Positions 36,321-48,997 of a DNA stretch of 64,000 bases are shown piece after piece; position 1 is the stretch's first letter; each line of letters opens with the position of its first letter. The position numbers and the translations under genes are program-made. The DNA is from Ananas comosus. Lineage: Eukaryota > Streptophyta > Magnoliopsida > Poales > Bromeliaceae. The notes below the pieces were generated by a model. It searched no databases. It had not been told where the DNA came from and worked only from the letters and a program-made list of their open reading frames with translations. The stretch lies in the NCBI RefSeq assembly GCF_001540865.1, contig NC_033639.1, positions 9,536,432-9,600,431 on the forward strand, given 5' to 3'.

Positions 36321-39015
36321 ATGTGTGTGCGTGGTGTATGTAACATTTTCAATTCATTGCCATTGTGTTTATATAATTATTTAGTTGTCCTTAATGCTAT
36401 GAATTAATTAGAATTTGGATGCTTAATTTCTCAGGCAACTCATTCCAGTTAATTAGAAAGGCAACTTAATTAGAAACAAATAATGTATCATCTAAATAGC
36501 CCTAATATCAAATAATTTTAGATTAATAAATTATTGTCTAGAATATAATAGTTTATAATTTTATATGTATGTATGATTTTGTTATTACATAAAAAATAAT
36601 AAATTAAGTTTAAGCCAAATTTACATATCCGCTTTTAAGACGACATCTGAGATGAATATATTGATATCAATTCCGTGCATTGCCGGGATTACTTACTAGA
36701 TCTTAAACTATGCAATGCCTTCTTGGAAAATATATTTTTTAAAATCAATAAATTTTATAAAATAATTTGAATATTTAAAGTTAAGTAAAATATTACCGAG
36801 TAATGTGGCTGTGAGATCATATAAAAATTGGAAACTAAATGAATGAAATAAAATTATTTTAAATTTAAAATATTAAATTATAGTTTTAATTCCATGCATT
36901 GCATGGATTACTTGGTAGTATTATATAATTTTGAAAGCAAATTTCTAATATGCTGCTAAGTGGTGCATTTTCGTGGAGTTATAATATACTTCATAATGCT
37001 GTAGCTTATTATGATCCAACATCTAATCATTCTATCATAATACGGGGGGGGGGGGGGGAGGGGGGGGGGGGGGTTGGAATTGCTGTATGATGTTCGAATA
37101 AATAAATAAAAAATATGGTAAAAACTACAACTTTACACACTAAAGAGTTAAAATATAGTATTAATTAGTTTATTATTATAATAAACATATTTTAATGAAG
37201 TACTAAGAGGCTAAAAAAGCTTAGCTTATTATAATTCAAATGTAATCATCCTACTAAACTGGGAAAGAAAAAACGATTTTTGCGGGTGCGAATGCTGTTG
37301 AGTGAAATAAAAATAAAAAATATGTAAACACTACAAACTTTAACACAACAAAAAATAGCTTTAAAATTATATTTTATATTGATATATAGCATTTTATGAT
37401 TACTAAAATGTTAAATAATCTTACTTAATATATTCCAACTTCACATACTATACATTAGGAAAAAAACTGATTTTTTTTTGTTGTTAATTGAATATGAATT
37501 TAAATTTGGTAAATATTGAACATCGAAATAATTTATAAAATACAAAACTTAAATTAATACAAGAAGAAGACTTTAAATTGTATATAACAGATTAGATTAG
37601 TAGACTGCTATAATGATGAATAAAAGTAAAAATTGATAAAATACAAAAAGGAAAAAAAATGAGAAATCGTAACTAACTATAGATAAGCATATAAATCTCA
37701 ACATTTAAATATTTATTAGATAATTAATATATAAATGGAAATATTAAAAGTTAGCTTAATGCTTCAGCTTACTAAAATGAAAGTATTAATAGCGTTGCTT
37801 GGCATTAAAATGTTATAATCTTAAAGTTAATATTCACTTATGTAAAAGTTAAAATAATTTAACTCTAGTCTAGAATGTATTTTTCTTTTAGTTTAGTAGG
37901 ATATTGTTTATGAATGTTCGTTAAGAGTATGTTGTTATAATTTATTAAATGCTTTAATTTTTCATATAGTTAAATATACTTCGGTAACTAAGTTAATAAA
38001 CTTTATTACCACCAAAATTATCTTCCTTTTTTTTCAATCGCATAAGGCGATAATTAAAATATAACCCATTATTTTTCTATTTTATTATTCCATTTGGTTG
38101 CATAAGTACTAATCCATTACTAAAATCATATATAAAATTTTAAATATATCGTAATTTAAATATCAATTATAATAACATTTTTTTCAAATCCAATACTTTA
38201 CCTAAATTAATTATGTTCCATTCTTATTAACCACTAATTTTTGTTAAGAATTATTAAAAAACTGCTACAGAGAGTACTAAGAGCCTGTTTCTAAAACTTT
38301 CACTCTCTATATACAAATAAAAGTCTTTTCTGAAGTAGGTGTTTAATACCAAATTTATTATACGATTATAGTAGATTCAACAAACTGCTCAGCCTCTAAG
38401 AATATAACATATAGTTAATTTAGGGTAGATGGTAGTACAATTTAAAATAATAATTACAAATTATAGCAATATATATATAATTATATATATATAATATCTA
38501 TTATAATATTATAAACTAATACTTACATATGTTTTCAGAGTGCTTAATTTCAACTCTTGAATAAAAAAAAAGCATTGAATCAACATTTTTTTAGAATATA
38601 TATCTTGAAAGCTATTTCTATTACCAAACTAAAAATATAATTTATTAAATAATTTATTAATATTAATATTTTGACTTATTTTTTATGGTTATTCATTAAT
38701 TAATGTGATTCTTCATCATCTCATATAGTATTCCCAATTAATTAATTAATTAATTAATTTAGTAAAATATTATTTTTTGAATATTTAGATATTTGTTATT
38801 TAGATAAATTATTTTTTTCAATCATAACTACTTTTATTCCTACTATGTCAATCCAATCATCCAAATGTAATTTTTGCTTCATAAAATCACGATTCTCGTT
38901 CAAATACAAAATTGGTCTAATTCCTGCTTATCTTAAAAATTATACCTATTCCAAGAATAAGCAAGAATAACTTGTTCTTAAACCAATTTTATGTTTCTGA
39001 CATTCTTGAGTATGA
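36000..39015. other. AT-rich intergenic DNA
   Basis: Apart from (TA)n(GT)n at 36268-36330 and a G-run at 37044-37073, I see no gene. 38830-38990 resembles the element end at 48840-48950, so part may be an old MITE. Confidence 0.5.
37044..37073 (+). repeat. Poly-G tract
   Basis: Twenty-nine G with a single A at 37059. Confidence 0.97.
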
Positions 39016-39110
39016 CCAATGTTTGGCACATGAATCACACTTTAATTATGCTCTTATTGTTTTTTTTTTTTTTGGCACATGAATCACGCTTTAATTATGC
39101 TCTTATTGTT

Positions 39111-39263
39111 TTTTTTTAAAAAAAAATAGGTAGCACACTACCCGCTTTGTTTATTTCATTTAGAAATAAACTTAGCTGTTAATGTGAATCAACTAGGATT
39201 CGCACTTGAGATCTCGGGCACCAACCACCAAGCTCTTTGCCACTTGCGCTAGGAAAGGTTGGT
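39111..39263 (-). mobile_element. tRNA-derived SINE
   Basis: On the minus strand it has an A-box-like TAGCGCAAGTGG, a B-box-like GTGCGAATCC (gttcgaatcc in the other copy), then gtttatttc...gaaataaac and GGTAG-TGTG-CTACC stem-loops and a short A/T tail. It is flanked by a 17-bp target duplication with one mismatch: attatgctcttattgtt (39094-39110) and attatgcttttattgtt (39264-39280). It is about 150 bp with no coding capacity. It would be transcribed by RNA polymerase III and moved by a LINE enzyme. Confidence 0.85.
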
Positions 39264-40195
39264 ATTATGCTTTTATTGTTGTTTACGCTCTGAATGAGGG
39301 TAAACATATATAATTTCTGTTTGTTTTGGTATTTTAAGTTGTTACAGTTATGTTAAATTAAACATTTTATTAAGATTTGTTATGTCTATTAGCTATTATA
39401 ATTAATTTTATTATATAGTTTAATTTTATTATCGGGTTTTCTCTGCCAACGAAATTTCTCTTTTTGAGATAAATGAATGACAATTTAATGAGTGAACCCT
39501 AAGGACAAAATTTGATTAGAGTGGGTCAGTGGGACATGGAATTGTGGTGTAGCCGATACGTACATTTTAGATTTTTTTTTCGTGCAGTTGAGGAATGTTC
39601 TTATATGTTTTCATAAAATTAAAGATAAATTATACTTTTGGTTCTCAAATTATGAGGACCGTGATAATTTGGTCGTCAAAGTTTAATTTACTATAATTTC
39701 TAGCTTGAACTTTTTGAGTTACAGCAATCAAATCACACAATCCAGTTTAGTTGGATAATATTGATCATAAATTGTTAATATACAAGTTATATAGCATGTT
39801 AATTATTATCACCTGATCAAGGAGATAAAATAAAACATTTTAAGCCACTTGATGGCAAAGTAAAAATGAACTATACAACTTGAAGCAATTTGAAGTTTGC
39901 TGAAGTATCCAGTCCTGGGAAGGCTGGATTATGGGACTAAACGAAGAGAAATGTGAGCAGATTACTTGGATCTCGAAAATTTGAGAAAATTGTTTGAAGT
40001 TTGAACAACAGTTGATGTTGTTCCTTATTAATAAGCTAGCAAGCAGCAAGCGATAATTTATGGTCCTAAACTGTCTAAATTACTAGATCATGCATCTTTA
40101 AGCCAATCCAAAATAAATTGTATGCCGTAAATTAAGTTTAAAATTCAACTACAAAACTAATTAACTTGCCCCGTAACCCAGACATACTATGGTGC

Positions 40196-41047
40196 CTATT
40201 CTAGGAAAAGCGCAATATGCTCTTCTTCCTTCATCTTCAGCTTGGTACGAATAGTCATTATCTCAGTGTTTTCTCCGTTCGTATCGCTGTACTGAAGTAT
40301 TTCCAGTATTTTCGTGTAGTCCTCCGGATCGACTACGGTGAGAGAATTTTTACCTTTCTGCAAAAATAAAAACTAAAATATTAATACAATTTTTTTTCAT
40401 TTTACTGGAATTCAACAGTAAAATAATATATATAGATAGAGTGAGTGTTTACAACCATTCTATTAAAATGGAATGGTAAAATTTGTTTTGGTGAAAGCAA
40501 GTCCGGCGGTCCCGCACGATCAGGAAACAAGTTCATTATAATAATATCAAAAGATGCTGTAAGTGTAGGCCCTGCAAATATTACAACGTATGATAATAAT
40601 GTTACAAATTAAGGCTCTGCCAACGCAATAACAGAATTTCTTATAATAATAATTAATGAATGATATTAAATTAGGGAGTGAATAAAGTCCTGACTAAAAA
40701 AAAATTAATTAAACCAACGAAAAATGTATAAACTTAAGAACGGAAAAAATAAAAAAAGAAAGTTTTAAATGTAGAAATAAACTAAAAAAAATGGACTAAA
40801 AAAAATGGATATATAAAATAAATTAAATTTCTATGGAGAAGAACGCGAAGAGGACGTTTAATAAAAAGCGCGATAGATTGTTAAAGGCAGTAAGGACGTA
40901 GTATAGTTTATAGTTTACCGCAAGACGGAACGACGGGGCTAGCCGGAAGGTGACGACGCCTAAGCCGCCGACAGGTGCGGCCACGGCTACTGTTTGGCGG
41001 AGCAGTGGGGGGAGCGGCGAAGGGGCCTGTTCCATGTGAGTGGCCAT
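40196..41047 (-). CDS. Candidate two-exon gene, 96 aa, unrecognised
   Basis: Exon 1 (41047-40919, 43 codons) starts MATHMEQAPSPLPPLLRQ, is hydrophobic/Arg-bearing like a transit peptide, and ends before GTAAAC. Exon 2 (40357-40196) follows a TTTTTGCAG acceptor, reads KGKNSLTVVDPEDYTKILEI, then EEEHIALFLE and a stop. Both splice junctions are phase 0, so the joined frame is open without correction. The tail (IRTKLKMKEEEHIALFLE) resembles the end of the minus-strand gene near 52.3 kb (IRIDTQEHIGVTL). A weak likeness to the PurH C-terminal region was noticed but not trusted. Confidence 0.45.
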
Positions 41048-41672
41048 ATATACAAAGAAGAATAAAAAACCTAAAAAGCCTCGAGTTAAACATATAAGAA
41101 AAACAAAAAAGATTATATAATTATATATAAAAAAGAATAAATTCTAATCATAAAGTCCTTAAAGCCCAACACACTCAATACGTTACGGCTCTAACTGTAG
41201 CACGCGACGTCGGCTGCGGCTTGTATAAGGAGGTCGTGCGCGTCTATTCTTTCGAAAATAAACCCACCGTCTATTCTTTCTAAATAATGAATATCGTTTC
41301 CCCGAAGACCTAAACCCCATGCTTAAAAAAAAAAAAGAGAAACTCAACAGTTAAAAAGAAGAGTTGATCAAAGTTAATCAATGTTGACATACCAAAAATT
41401 ATATTTAATTGCAGCATATAAGATATATATAATATCCATACTCTAGAAGTCAAGCCTGCCGTGACAAGTCTAAGACGTCCTTGTATTATAAGGACAGTGA
41501 CAATAAAGAGAGCACCTTAAAAAATCTGACTCCCATTTGAAAAGAATATAATTATAAATTACATAACGTGGCTAGCAAGGATCGCGCTCATCGTTTCCCT
41601 AACAACCAACCATAGACTCTAGAGGCCAAGCTTAAGATAAACTAAGTGTAAAGGTCAATTCAAATTGCATAA

Positions 41673-41935
41673 CGTTTTGAAGATTAAAAATAAATAAATA
41701 AATAAATAAATAAAGTATTAACAAAACATCTTGTGATTATTCGAACAGAGTTTTTACTTGAAACTGTTTCACTTCGAAAAGAGTTTTTACTTGAAACTGT
41801 ATCGCTTCAAAAACGTTTTGAAGATTAAAAATAAATAAATAAATAAATAAAGTATTAACAAAACATCTTGTGATTATTTTACTTGAAACTGTTTCACTTC
41901 GAACAGAGTTTTTACTTGAAGCTGTTTCGCCTGCT
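41673..41935. repeat. Tandem duplication with (AAAT)n
   Basis: The phrase 'gtattaacaaaacatcttg' follows an (aaat)n run twice (about 41715 and 41849), and 'agtttttacttgaa' recurs three times. Two copies of roughly 130 bp. Confidence 0.8.
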
Positions 41936-41967
41936 ACAGGTCGACCTCCTACTTTTCACATATAAAA

Positions 41968-42001
<34 letters not shown>

Positions 42002-42011
42002 TAAAAATTAC

Positions 42012-42529
42012 NNNNNNNNNNNNNNNNNNNNNNNNNNNNNNNNNNNNNNNNNNNNNNNNNNNNNNNNNNNNNNNNNNNNNNNNNNNNNNNNNNNNNNNNN
42101 NNNNNNNNNNNNNNNNNNNNNNNNNNNNNNNNNNNNNNNNNNNNNNNNNNNNNNNNNNNNNNNNNNNNNNNNNNNNNNNNNNNNNNNNNNNNNNNNNNNN
42201 NNNNNNNNNNNNNNNNNNNNNNNNNNNNNNNNNNNNNNNNNNNNNNNNNNNNNNNNNNNNNNNNNNNNNNNNNNNNNNNNNNNNNNNNNNNNNNNNNNNN
42301 NNNNNNNNNNNNNNNNNNNNNNNNNNNNNNNNNNNNNNNNNNNNNNNNNNNNNNNNNNNNNNNNNNNNNNNNNNNNNNNNNNNNNNNNNNNNNNNNNNNN
42401 NNNNNNNNNNNNNNNNNNNNNNNNNNNNNNNNNNNNNNNNNNNNNNNNNNNNNNNNNNNNNNNNNNNNNNNNNNNNNNNNNNNNNNNNNNNNNNNNNNNN
42501 NNNNNNNNNNNNNNNNNNNNNNNNNNNNN
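42012..42529. other. Assembly gap (518 N)
   Basis: Flanked by (GA)n on the left (41966-41999) and (TA)n on the right (42530-42563). Confidence 0.99.
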
Positions 42530-42567
<38 letters not shown>

Positions 42568-42582
42568 GTATGAAATTTTCAG

Positions 42583-42828
42583 CTCGGACTACGTAGCTCG
42601 GTTTCTACGTATGCACAGAATTCCTGTTACTGTTATTGATTTAAGGGAATATATGAGATTATCAGTAAGTTTGTTTTTAATATTAATATTTAAATATTGC
42701 AAATAAAACTTTTATAATTTTATTTTTTTTCTCTGCAATTGCTTTATAGTTCTCCAATATTACCCTTGCGGAAGAGGGCCTCGATTTGGAGGAAGGAGAA
42801 CTCCACGAGGAGGATGGAAAACGTACAG
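42583..42828 (+). CDS. Two plus-strand exons of an unrecognised gene (partial)
   Basis: Exon 42583-42664 (after TTTTCAG, before GTAAGT) reads SDYVARFLRMHRIPVTVIDL then REYMRLS. Exon 42750-42828 (after TTTATAG, before GTGCGA) reads FSNITLAEEGLDLEEGELHE then EDGKRTG, very acidic. The junction between them is phase 0. Upstream exons may lie in the 518-N gap, and downstream ones would have to lie beyond the tandem array. IPVT....EYMR resembles VPVTPLTEEEHMR in the gene at 52.3-55.7 kb. The protein family is unknown. Confidence 0.45.
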
Positions 42829-42974
42829 GTGCGATTAGTCTTAAATTTTTTATGGTCGCCGCCGTTAGTTAGGTGCATTATCAGTAAGTTTCTCCTCTTG
42901 TTGCACTGTTTCTCCTCTTGTTGCACAATTTCTCCTCTTGTTACACTATTTTTTATGGTCGCCGCCATGCGGAG

Positions 42975-45900
42975 GATATAAGTAGACGCCATCTATCACA
43001 AAAAAAATAGTGAATATAAAAATAACAATAAAAAAAAGAAGAGATAGAAAATACAAAAAAACATTGAAGACCGGATCCGAAGCATTCAGTGTTTGATGCC
43101 CAACATTCACCATGGTCGCCGGCGTGCGGAGGACATAAGGAGACGCCATCTATCACAGAAAAAAAATAGTGAATATAAAAAATACAATAAAAAAAAGGAG
43201 AGATAGAAAACACAAAAAAACATAGAAGACCCGATCCAAATCATTCAGTGTCTGATGCCCAACATTCACCATGCTCGCCGGCGTGCGGAGGACATAAGGA
43301 GACGCCATCTATCACAGAAAAAAAATAGTAATTATAAAAATAAACAATAAATAAAAGAGAGATAGAAAGCACAAAAGAATATAGATGATAATTCACATTT
43401 AAACTTGTAACTCAGCTCACCAGATCTGAAGCATTTAGTGTGTGATGCTGAACATTCACCATGGTCGCCGGCGTGCGGAAGACATAAGGAGACGCCATCT
43501 ATCACAGAAAAAAAATAGTGAATAAAAAAATAACAATAAAAAAAAGGAGAGATAGAAAACACAAAAAAACATAGAAGACCGAATCCGAAGCATTCAGTGT
43601 TTGATGCCCAACATTCATCATGGTCGCCGGCGTGCGGAGGACATAAGGAGACGCCTTCTAACACAGAAAAAAAATAGTGATTATAAAAATCAACAATAAA
43701 TAAAAAAGAGATAGAAAACACAAAAAAATATAGGATGATAATTCGCATTTAAACGAGTAACTCAGCTCACCAGATCCGAAGCATTCAGTGTGTGATGCCG
43801 AACATTCACCATGGTCGCCGGCGTGCTGAGGACATAAGGAGACGCCATCTATCACAGAAAAAAATAGTGAATATAAAAATAAGAATAAAAAAAAGGAGAG
43901 ATAGAACACACTAAAAAACATAGATGACCTGATCCGAAGCATTCAGTGTTTGATGCCCAACATTCACCTTGGTCGCCGGCGTGCGGACGACATAAGGAGA
44001 CACCATCTATCACAGAAAAAAAATAGTGAATATAAAAATAACAATAAAAAAAGGAGAGATAGAAAACACAAAAAAACATAGAAGACCGGATCCGAAGCAT
44101 TCAGTGTTTGATGCCCAACATTCACCATGGTCGCCGGCGTGCGGAGGACATAAGGAGACGCCATCTGTCACAGAAAAAAAAATAGTGATTAGAAAAATAA
44201 ACAATAAATAAAAGAGAGATAGAAAACACAAAAAAATAAAAAACATAGAAGACCGGATCCGAAGCATTCAGTGTTTGATGCCCAACATTCACCATGGTCG
44301 CCGGCGTGCGGAGGACATAAGGAGACGCCATCTATCACAGAAAAAAATAATGAATATAAAAATAACAATAAAAAAAAGGGGAGATAGAAAACACAAAAAA
44401 ATATAGAAGACTGGATCCGAGGCATTCAGTGTTTGATGCCCAACATTCACCATGGTCGTCGGCGTGCGGAGCACATAAAGGGACGCCATCTATCACAGAA
44501 AAAAATAGTGATTATAAAAATAAACAATAAATAAAAGAGAGATAGAAAACACAAAAAAAAAAAACATAAAAACATAGAAGACCGGATCCGAAGCATTCAG
44601 TGTTTGATGCCCAACATTCACCATGGTCGCCGGCGTGCGGAGGACATAAGGAGACGCCATCTGTCACAGAAAAAAAAATAGTGATTAGAAAAATAAACAA
44701 TAAATAAAAGAGAGATAGAAAACACAAAAAAATATTGGATGATAATTCGCATTTAAACGAGTAACTCAGTTCACCAGATCCGAAGCATTCAGTGTGTGAT
44801 GCCGAACATTCACCATGGTCGCCGGCGTGCGCAGGACATAAGGAGACGCCATCTATCACAGAAAAAAAATAATGAATATAAAAATAACAATAAAAAAAAG
44901 GGGAGATAGAAAACACAAAAAAAATATAGAAGACTGGATCCGAGGCATTCAGTGTTTGATGCCCAACATTCACCATGGTCGTCGGCGTGCGGAGCACATA
45001 AAGGGACGCCATCTATCACAGAAAAAAATAGTGATTATAAAAATAAACAATAAATAAAAGAGAGATAGAAAACACAAAAAATATAGGATGATAATTCGCA
45101 TTTAAATGAGTAACTAAACTCACCAGATCCGAAGCATTCAGTGTGTGATGCCGAACATTCACCATGGTCGCCGGCGTGCGGAGGACATAAGGAGACGCCA
45201 TCTATCACAGAAAAAAAATAATGAATATAAAAATAACAATAAAAAAAAGGGGAGATAGAAAACACAAAAAAAATATAGAAGACTGGATCCGAGGCATTCA
45301 GTGTTTGATGCCCAACATTCACCATGGTCGTCGGCGTGCGGAGCACATAAAGGGACGCCATCTATCACAGAAAAAAATAGTGATTATAAAAATAAACAAT
45401 AAATAAAAGAGAGATAGAAAACACAAAAAATATAGGATGATAATTCGCATTTAAATGAGTAACTAAACTCACCAGATCCGAAGCATTCAGTGTGTGATGC
45501 CGAACATTCACCATGGTCGCCGGCGTGCGGAGGACATAAGGAGACGCCATCTATCACAGAAAAAAAATAGTGAATATAAAAATAACAATAAAAAAAAGGA
45601 GAGATAGAAAACACAAAAAAACATAGAAGACCGGATCCGAAGCATTCAGTGTTTGATGCCCAACATTCACCATGGTCGCCGGCGTGCGGAGGACATAAGG
45701 AGACGCCATCTATCACAGAAAAAAAATAGTGATTATAAAAATAAACAATAAATAAAAGAGAGATAGAAAACACAAAAAAATATAGGATGATAATTCGCAT
45801 TTAAACGAGTAACTCAGCTCACCAGATCCGAAGCATTCAGTGTGTGATGCCGAACATTCACCATGGTCGCCGGCGTGCGGAGGACATAAGGAGACGCCAT

Positions 45901-46640
45901 CTATCACAGAAAAAAAATAGTGAATATAAAAATAACAATAAAAAAAAGGAGAGATAGAAAACACAAAAAAACATAGAAGACCGGATCCGAAGCATTCAGT
46001 GTTTGATGCCCAACATTCACCATGGTCGCCGGCGTGCGGAGGACATAAGGAGACGCCATCTATCACAGAAAAAAAATAGTGATTATAAAAATAAACAATA
46101 AATAAAAGAGAGATAGAAAACACAAAAAAATATAGGATGATAATTCGCATTTAAACGAGTAACTCAGCTCACCAGATCCGAAGCATTCAGTGTGTGATGC
46201 CGAACATTCACCATGGTCGCCGGCGTGCGGAGGACATAAGGAGACGCCATCTATCACAGAAAAAAAATAGTGATTATAAAAATAAACAATAAATAAAAGA
46301 GAGATAGAAAACACAAAAAAATATAGGATGATAATTCGCATTTAAACGAGTAACTCAGCTCACCAGATCCGAAGCATTCAGTGTGTGATGCCGAACATTC
46401 ACCATGGTCGCCGGCGTGCGGAGGACATAAGGAGACGCCATCTATCACAGAAAAAAAATCGTGATTATAAAAATAAACAATAAATAAAAGAGAGATAGAA
46501 AACACAAAAAAATATAGGATGATAATTCGCATTTAAACTTGTAACTCAGCTCACCGGATCCGAAGCATTCAGTGTGTGATGCCGAACATTCACCATGGTC
46601 GCCGGCGTGCGGAGGACATAAGGAGACGCCATCTATCACA
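42975..46640 (-). repeat. Tandem array of about 22 units carrying a repeated 78-bp exon-like motif
   Basis: Two unit types, about 190 bp (A) and 158 bp (B), often alternate and so form a ~349-bp higher-order repeat. On the minus strand each unit has a T-rich tract, TTCTGTGATAG as acceptor, then 26 open codons (MASPYVLRTPATMVNV, then RHHTLNASDL or GHQTLNASDP). In type A a GTGAGC donor follows. The type B unit lacks about 32 bp including that donor. The exon length is a multiple of three, so spliced copies would join in frame. No known protein is recognised. Confidence 0.85.
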
Positions 46641-46799
46641 GAAAAAACAGTAAACAATAAAAGAAAAGAGAGAGAAAACACAAAAGAAAAACATAGGATG
46701 ATATACTAACCAAATGCGAAAATAAAAAACTAAACGACAAAGAAAAAAAATATGACGAAGCGGTGTAATCAGCTCCTAGCTGATCTAACACTATGTAAA

Positions 46800-47035
46800 G
46801 AGGAAATGGAGAGGGAAAGGAAGAATGAGGAGGAGAGAGTGATGGAGAGGGAGAAGGGAGAGGGAGAGAGAGGAGGTGATGGAGAGGGAAAAGAAGAATG
46901 AGGAGAAGAGAGTGAGGGTGAGGGAGATGGGAGAGAGAGGAGGAGATAGGGAGAGAGAGGAGGAGATGGAGAGGGAAAAGAAGAATGAGGAGAAGAGAGT
47001 GAGGAAGAGGGAGAGAGAGGAGAAAGTGACCCCGG
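46800..47035. repeat. Purine-rich minisatellite
   Basis: Repeats of 'ggagagggaaaagaagaatgagga' type units (about 40-60 bp), nearly all A and G on the plus strand. Confidence 0.85.
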
Positions 47036-47037
47036 AT

Positions 47038-47651
47038 TAGGGGTGGAACTGGGCCGGGCTTGGGTCGGGTAATACTATGCCCAAGCCCGGCCCAAAAGAA
47101 AATGTTGGGCTTCGGGTCGGGCTTTTATCCAATTTTGTTTGAAAATTAAGGCCTGGCCCAAGCCCAAGCCCAATGCCCAATACCCATCTGGCTTTGTGAA
47201 GGCTCATTTTATACATTTATCATATAATACATAAATACTTTTATTTGTATAATAATATGTACCATATATTTACTCATAAATATGTATAATTAATTAATTA
47301 TAAATAATAATTCTATTTAATATATCCTAATATGGAACTAAATATTTTGTTAATATATAATATATCCCCATATATGTATATACCATTAATAACACATATA
47401 TTATATATGATATATTATATAATTTATTCTTTTTATAAATAAATATTTTATATATATATAATTAAATATTTTATTTTAATAATTAATATATCGGGCTTTT
47501 GGGTGGGGCTCGCGCCGGGCTTGGACATGCCCAAATAGGCCCAAAATTTTTTCGGGCCGAAATTTTGAAGCCCGGCCCGAACCCAAAGTCCGGCCCAAAC
47601 ATGGCCCATCCTGCCGGGCCTTGTTTAGGCCCGGGCCCAGTTCCACCTCTA
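47038..47651. mobile_element. TIR element, possibly hAT-type, about 610 bp
   Basis: The ends aggggtggaactgggccggg and its near-complement (cccgggcccagttccacctct, trimmed) are GC-rich, while the interior is very AT-rich and non-coding. The GGGGTGG start is common in plant hAT elements. An 8-bp duplication was not found, so the superfamily is uncertain. Confidence 0.65.
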
Positions 47652-47838
47652 CTTATATTTGCTTATTAATAAAATTAATCAAGTACAAATTATATTAATT
47701 TAAGTTTATTAAAAAATAATATTAAATATGATCATAAATGATAATTTTNATGATATTTTAAAAATATGTAAAAGAATTTATGGTTTATGATTTAAAATTT
47801 TAGATATCATAAAATATATATATCTATTATATTAAATT

Positions 47839-48240
47839 ATATTTAAAAAATAAAAAATAAAATTTTAAAGCAAAAGGGGTGAACCGGGTGCATTGAAAAA
47901 AAGCACACTGTTCTCCTAACAGGCAGAGCGGCGGGGTGATTGTCCCACGTGGCCCCAGTGCCACATGGCGTCCATCCGGAGTATCCCCAAATAATTCTAT
48001 TTGAAAAAAGTGTATTTTCGCCCCTGGCCCGGTGCTTACGTCCAATCCACACCCACAGTAGTGTTACACGCGTGCGAAATGTCAGACATCTGAATGTGTT
48101 TTGTGCCGAGGTATTGTCTTTCACCTTTCCAGACGTAACCATGCAGAAAGTCTTGTGCATTGCTCAATTCCGAACCTGAGAAAATTACTGCAGCCGTCTT
48201 CACTACTGTACCAACAGACCCCGTGCCTTTTTTTTTTAAA
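47839..48240. other. Unclassified moderately GC-rich segment
   Basis: Short open frames exist on both strands (minus 47827-48160), without start context or homology that I know. Likely intergenic. Confidence 0.3.
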
Positions 48241-48312
48241 AAAAAATTGAGACTCTTTTATTATTATTATTATTTTTTATTTGAATTTTCAACTAGGTTA
48301 AATTTTTAAAGG

Positions 48313-48997
48313 TAGCGTTTGGCTCGGAAAACAAAAAGGAGAATAAACCGTTGTTCCTCTTTTTGTTTCCAAACATCAATTTTAGAAATCAGAAACAGTA
48401 GTTTTCGAATTTCTGAAATAAACTGGTATAAGGTTGGAAAGGCTGTTTCACCTTTTATCTGGAACAAACTTGTTCTCGGATGAGAACAAGATTAATTAAA
48501 GTATAAATTTAATTTAATGACAATAAATCATTAATTAATCTAATTAATATATTTAAATTATTATTTATTGCTTAAATAATAAAATAATAAATTAATTTAT
48601 TATTTATAGTTAATTATTAATAATTATATAATTATTATTATTATTAATTTATTATTTATAATTAATTATTAATAATTATTACTATTTATTATTCTTAATA
48701 TTTTGATAATCAACATTATTATTAATTTATGATTTATGATTAATTATTAATAATTTATTTATTATTTATTTTTAAGTAATATTTTGATGTTAATTAATTA
48801 GATAATATAATTTTAATTTTAAATTATAATTCTTATTCCTCTGGTTCTAATCTAATCATTCAAATACTATTTTTTTTATTTCTAGGAATAACCTAATTTT
48901 TATTCAAACGCAAAATTGGTTTAGTTCATACTTATACTTAAACTTATATCTATCCCTGTAATTAGTAATTTTTATTTATACCTGAACCAAACGCAGC
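48313..48997. mobile_element. Probable MITE with GCGTTTGG ends
   Basis: Begins gtagcgtttggctcgg and ends ctgaaccaaacgcagc, an imperfect inverted repeat around an AT-rich non-coding interior. This end sequence is common in plant MITEs of the PIF/Harbinger or hAT type. Confidence 0.55.

Noticed and set aside
40196..40357. Exon 2 as a PurH (AICAR transformylase/IMP cyclohydrolase) fragment
   Set aside because: VVDPEDYTKILEIL and KLKMKEEEHIA look faintly similar to the PurH family, but the likeness is short, no other PurH domain is nearby, and the local 52.3-kb gene is a better relative.
42975..46640. Regularly spaced repeats suggesting a CRISPR array
   Set aside because: Units are 158-190 bp of fully repeated sequence in plant nuclear DNA, without short repeats separated by unique spacers.
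43332..46681. Many minus-strand frames of 60-166 codons
   Set aside because: They read exon-like motif plus intron-like T-rich sequence of the tandem units together; spliced reading is more sensible than the continuous frames.
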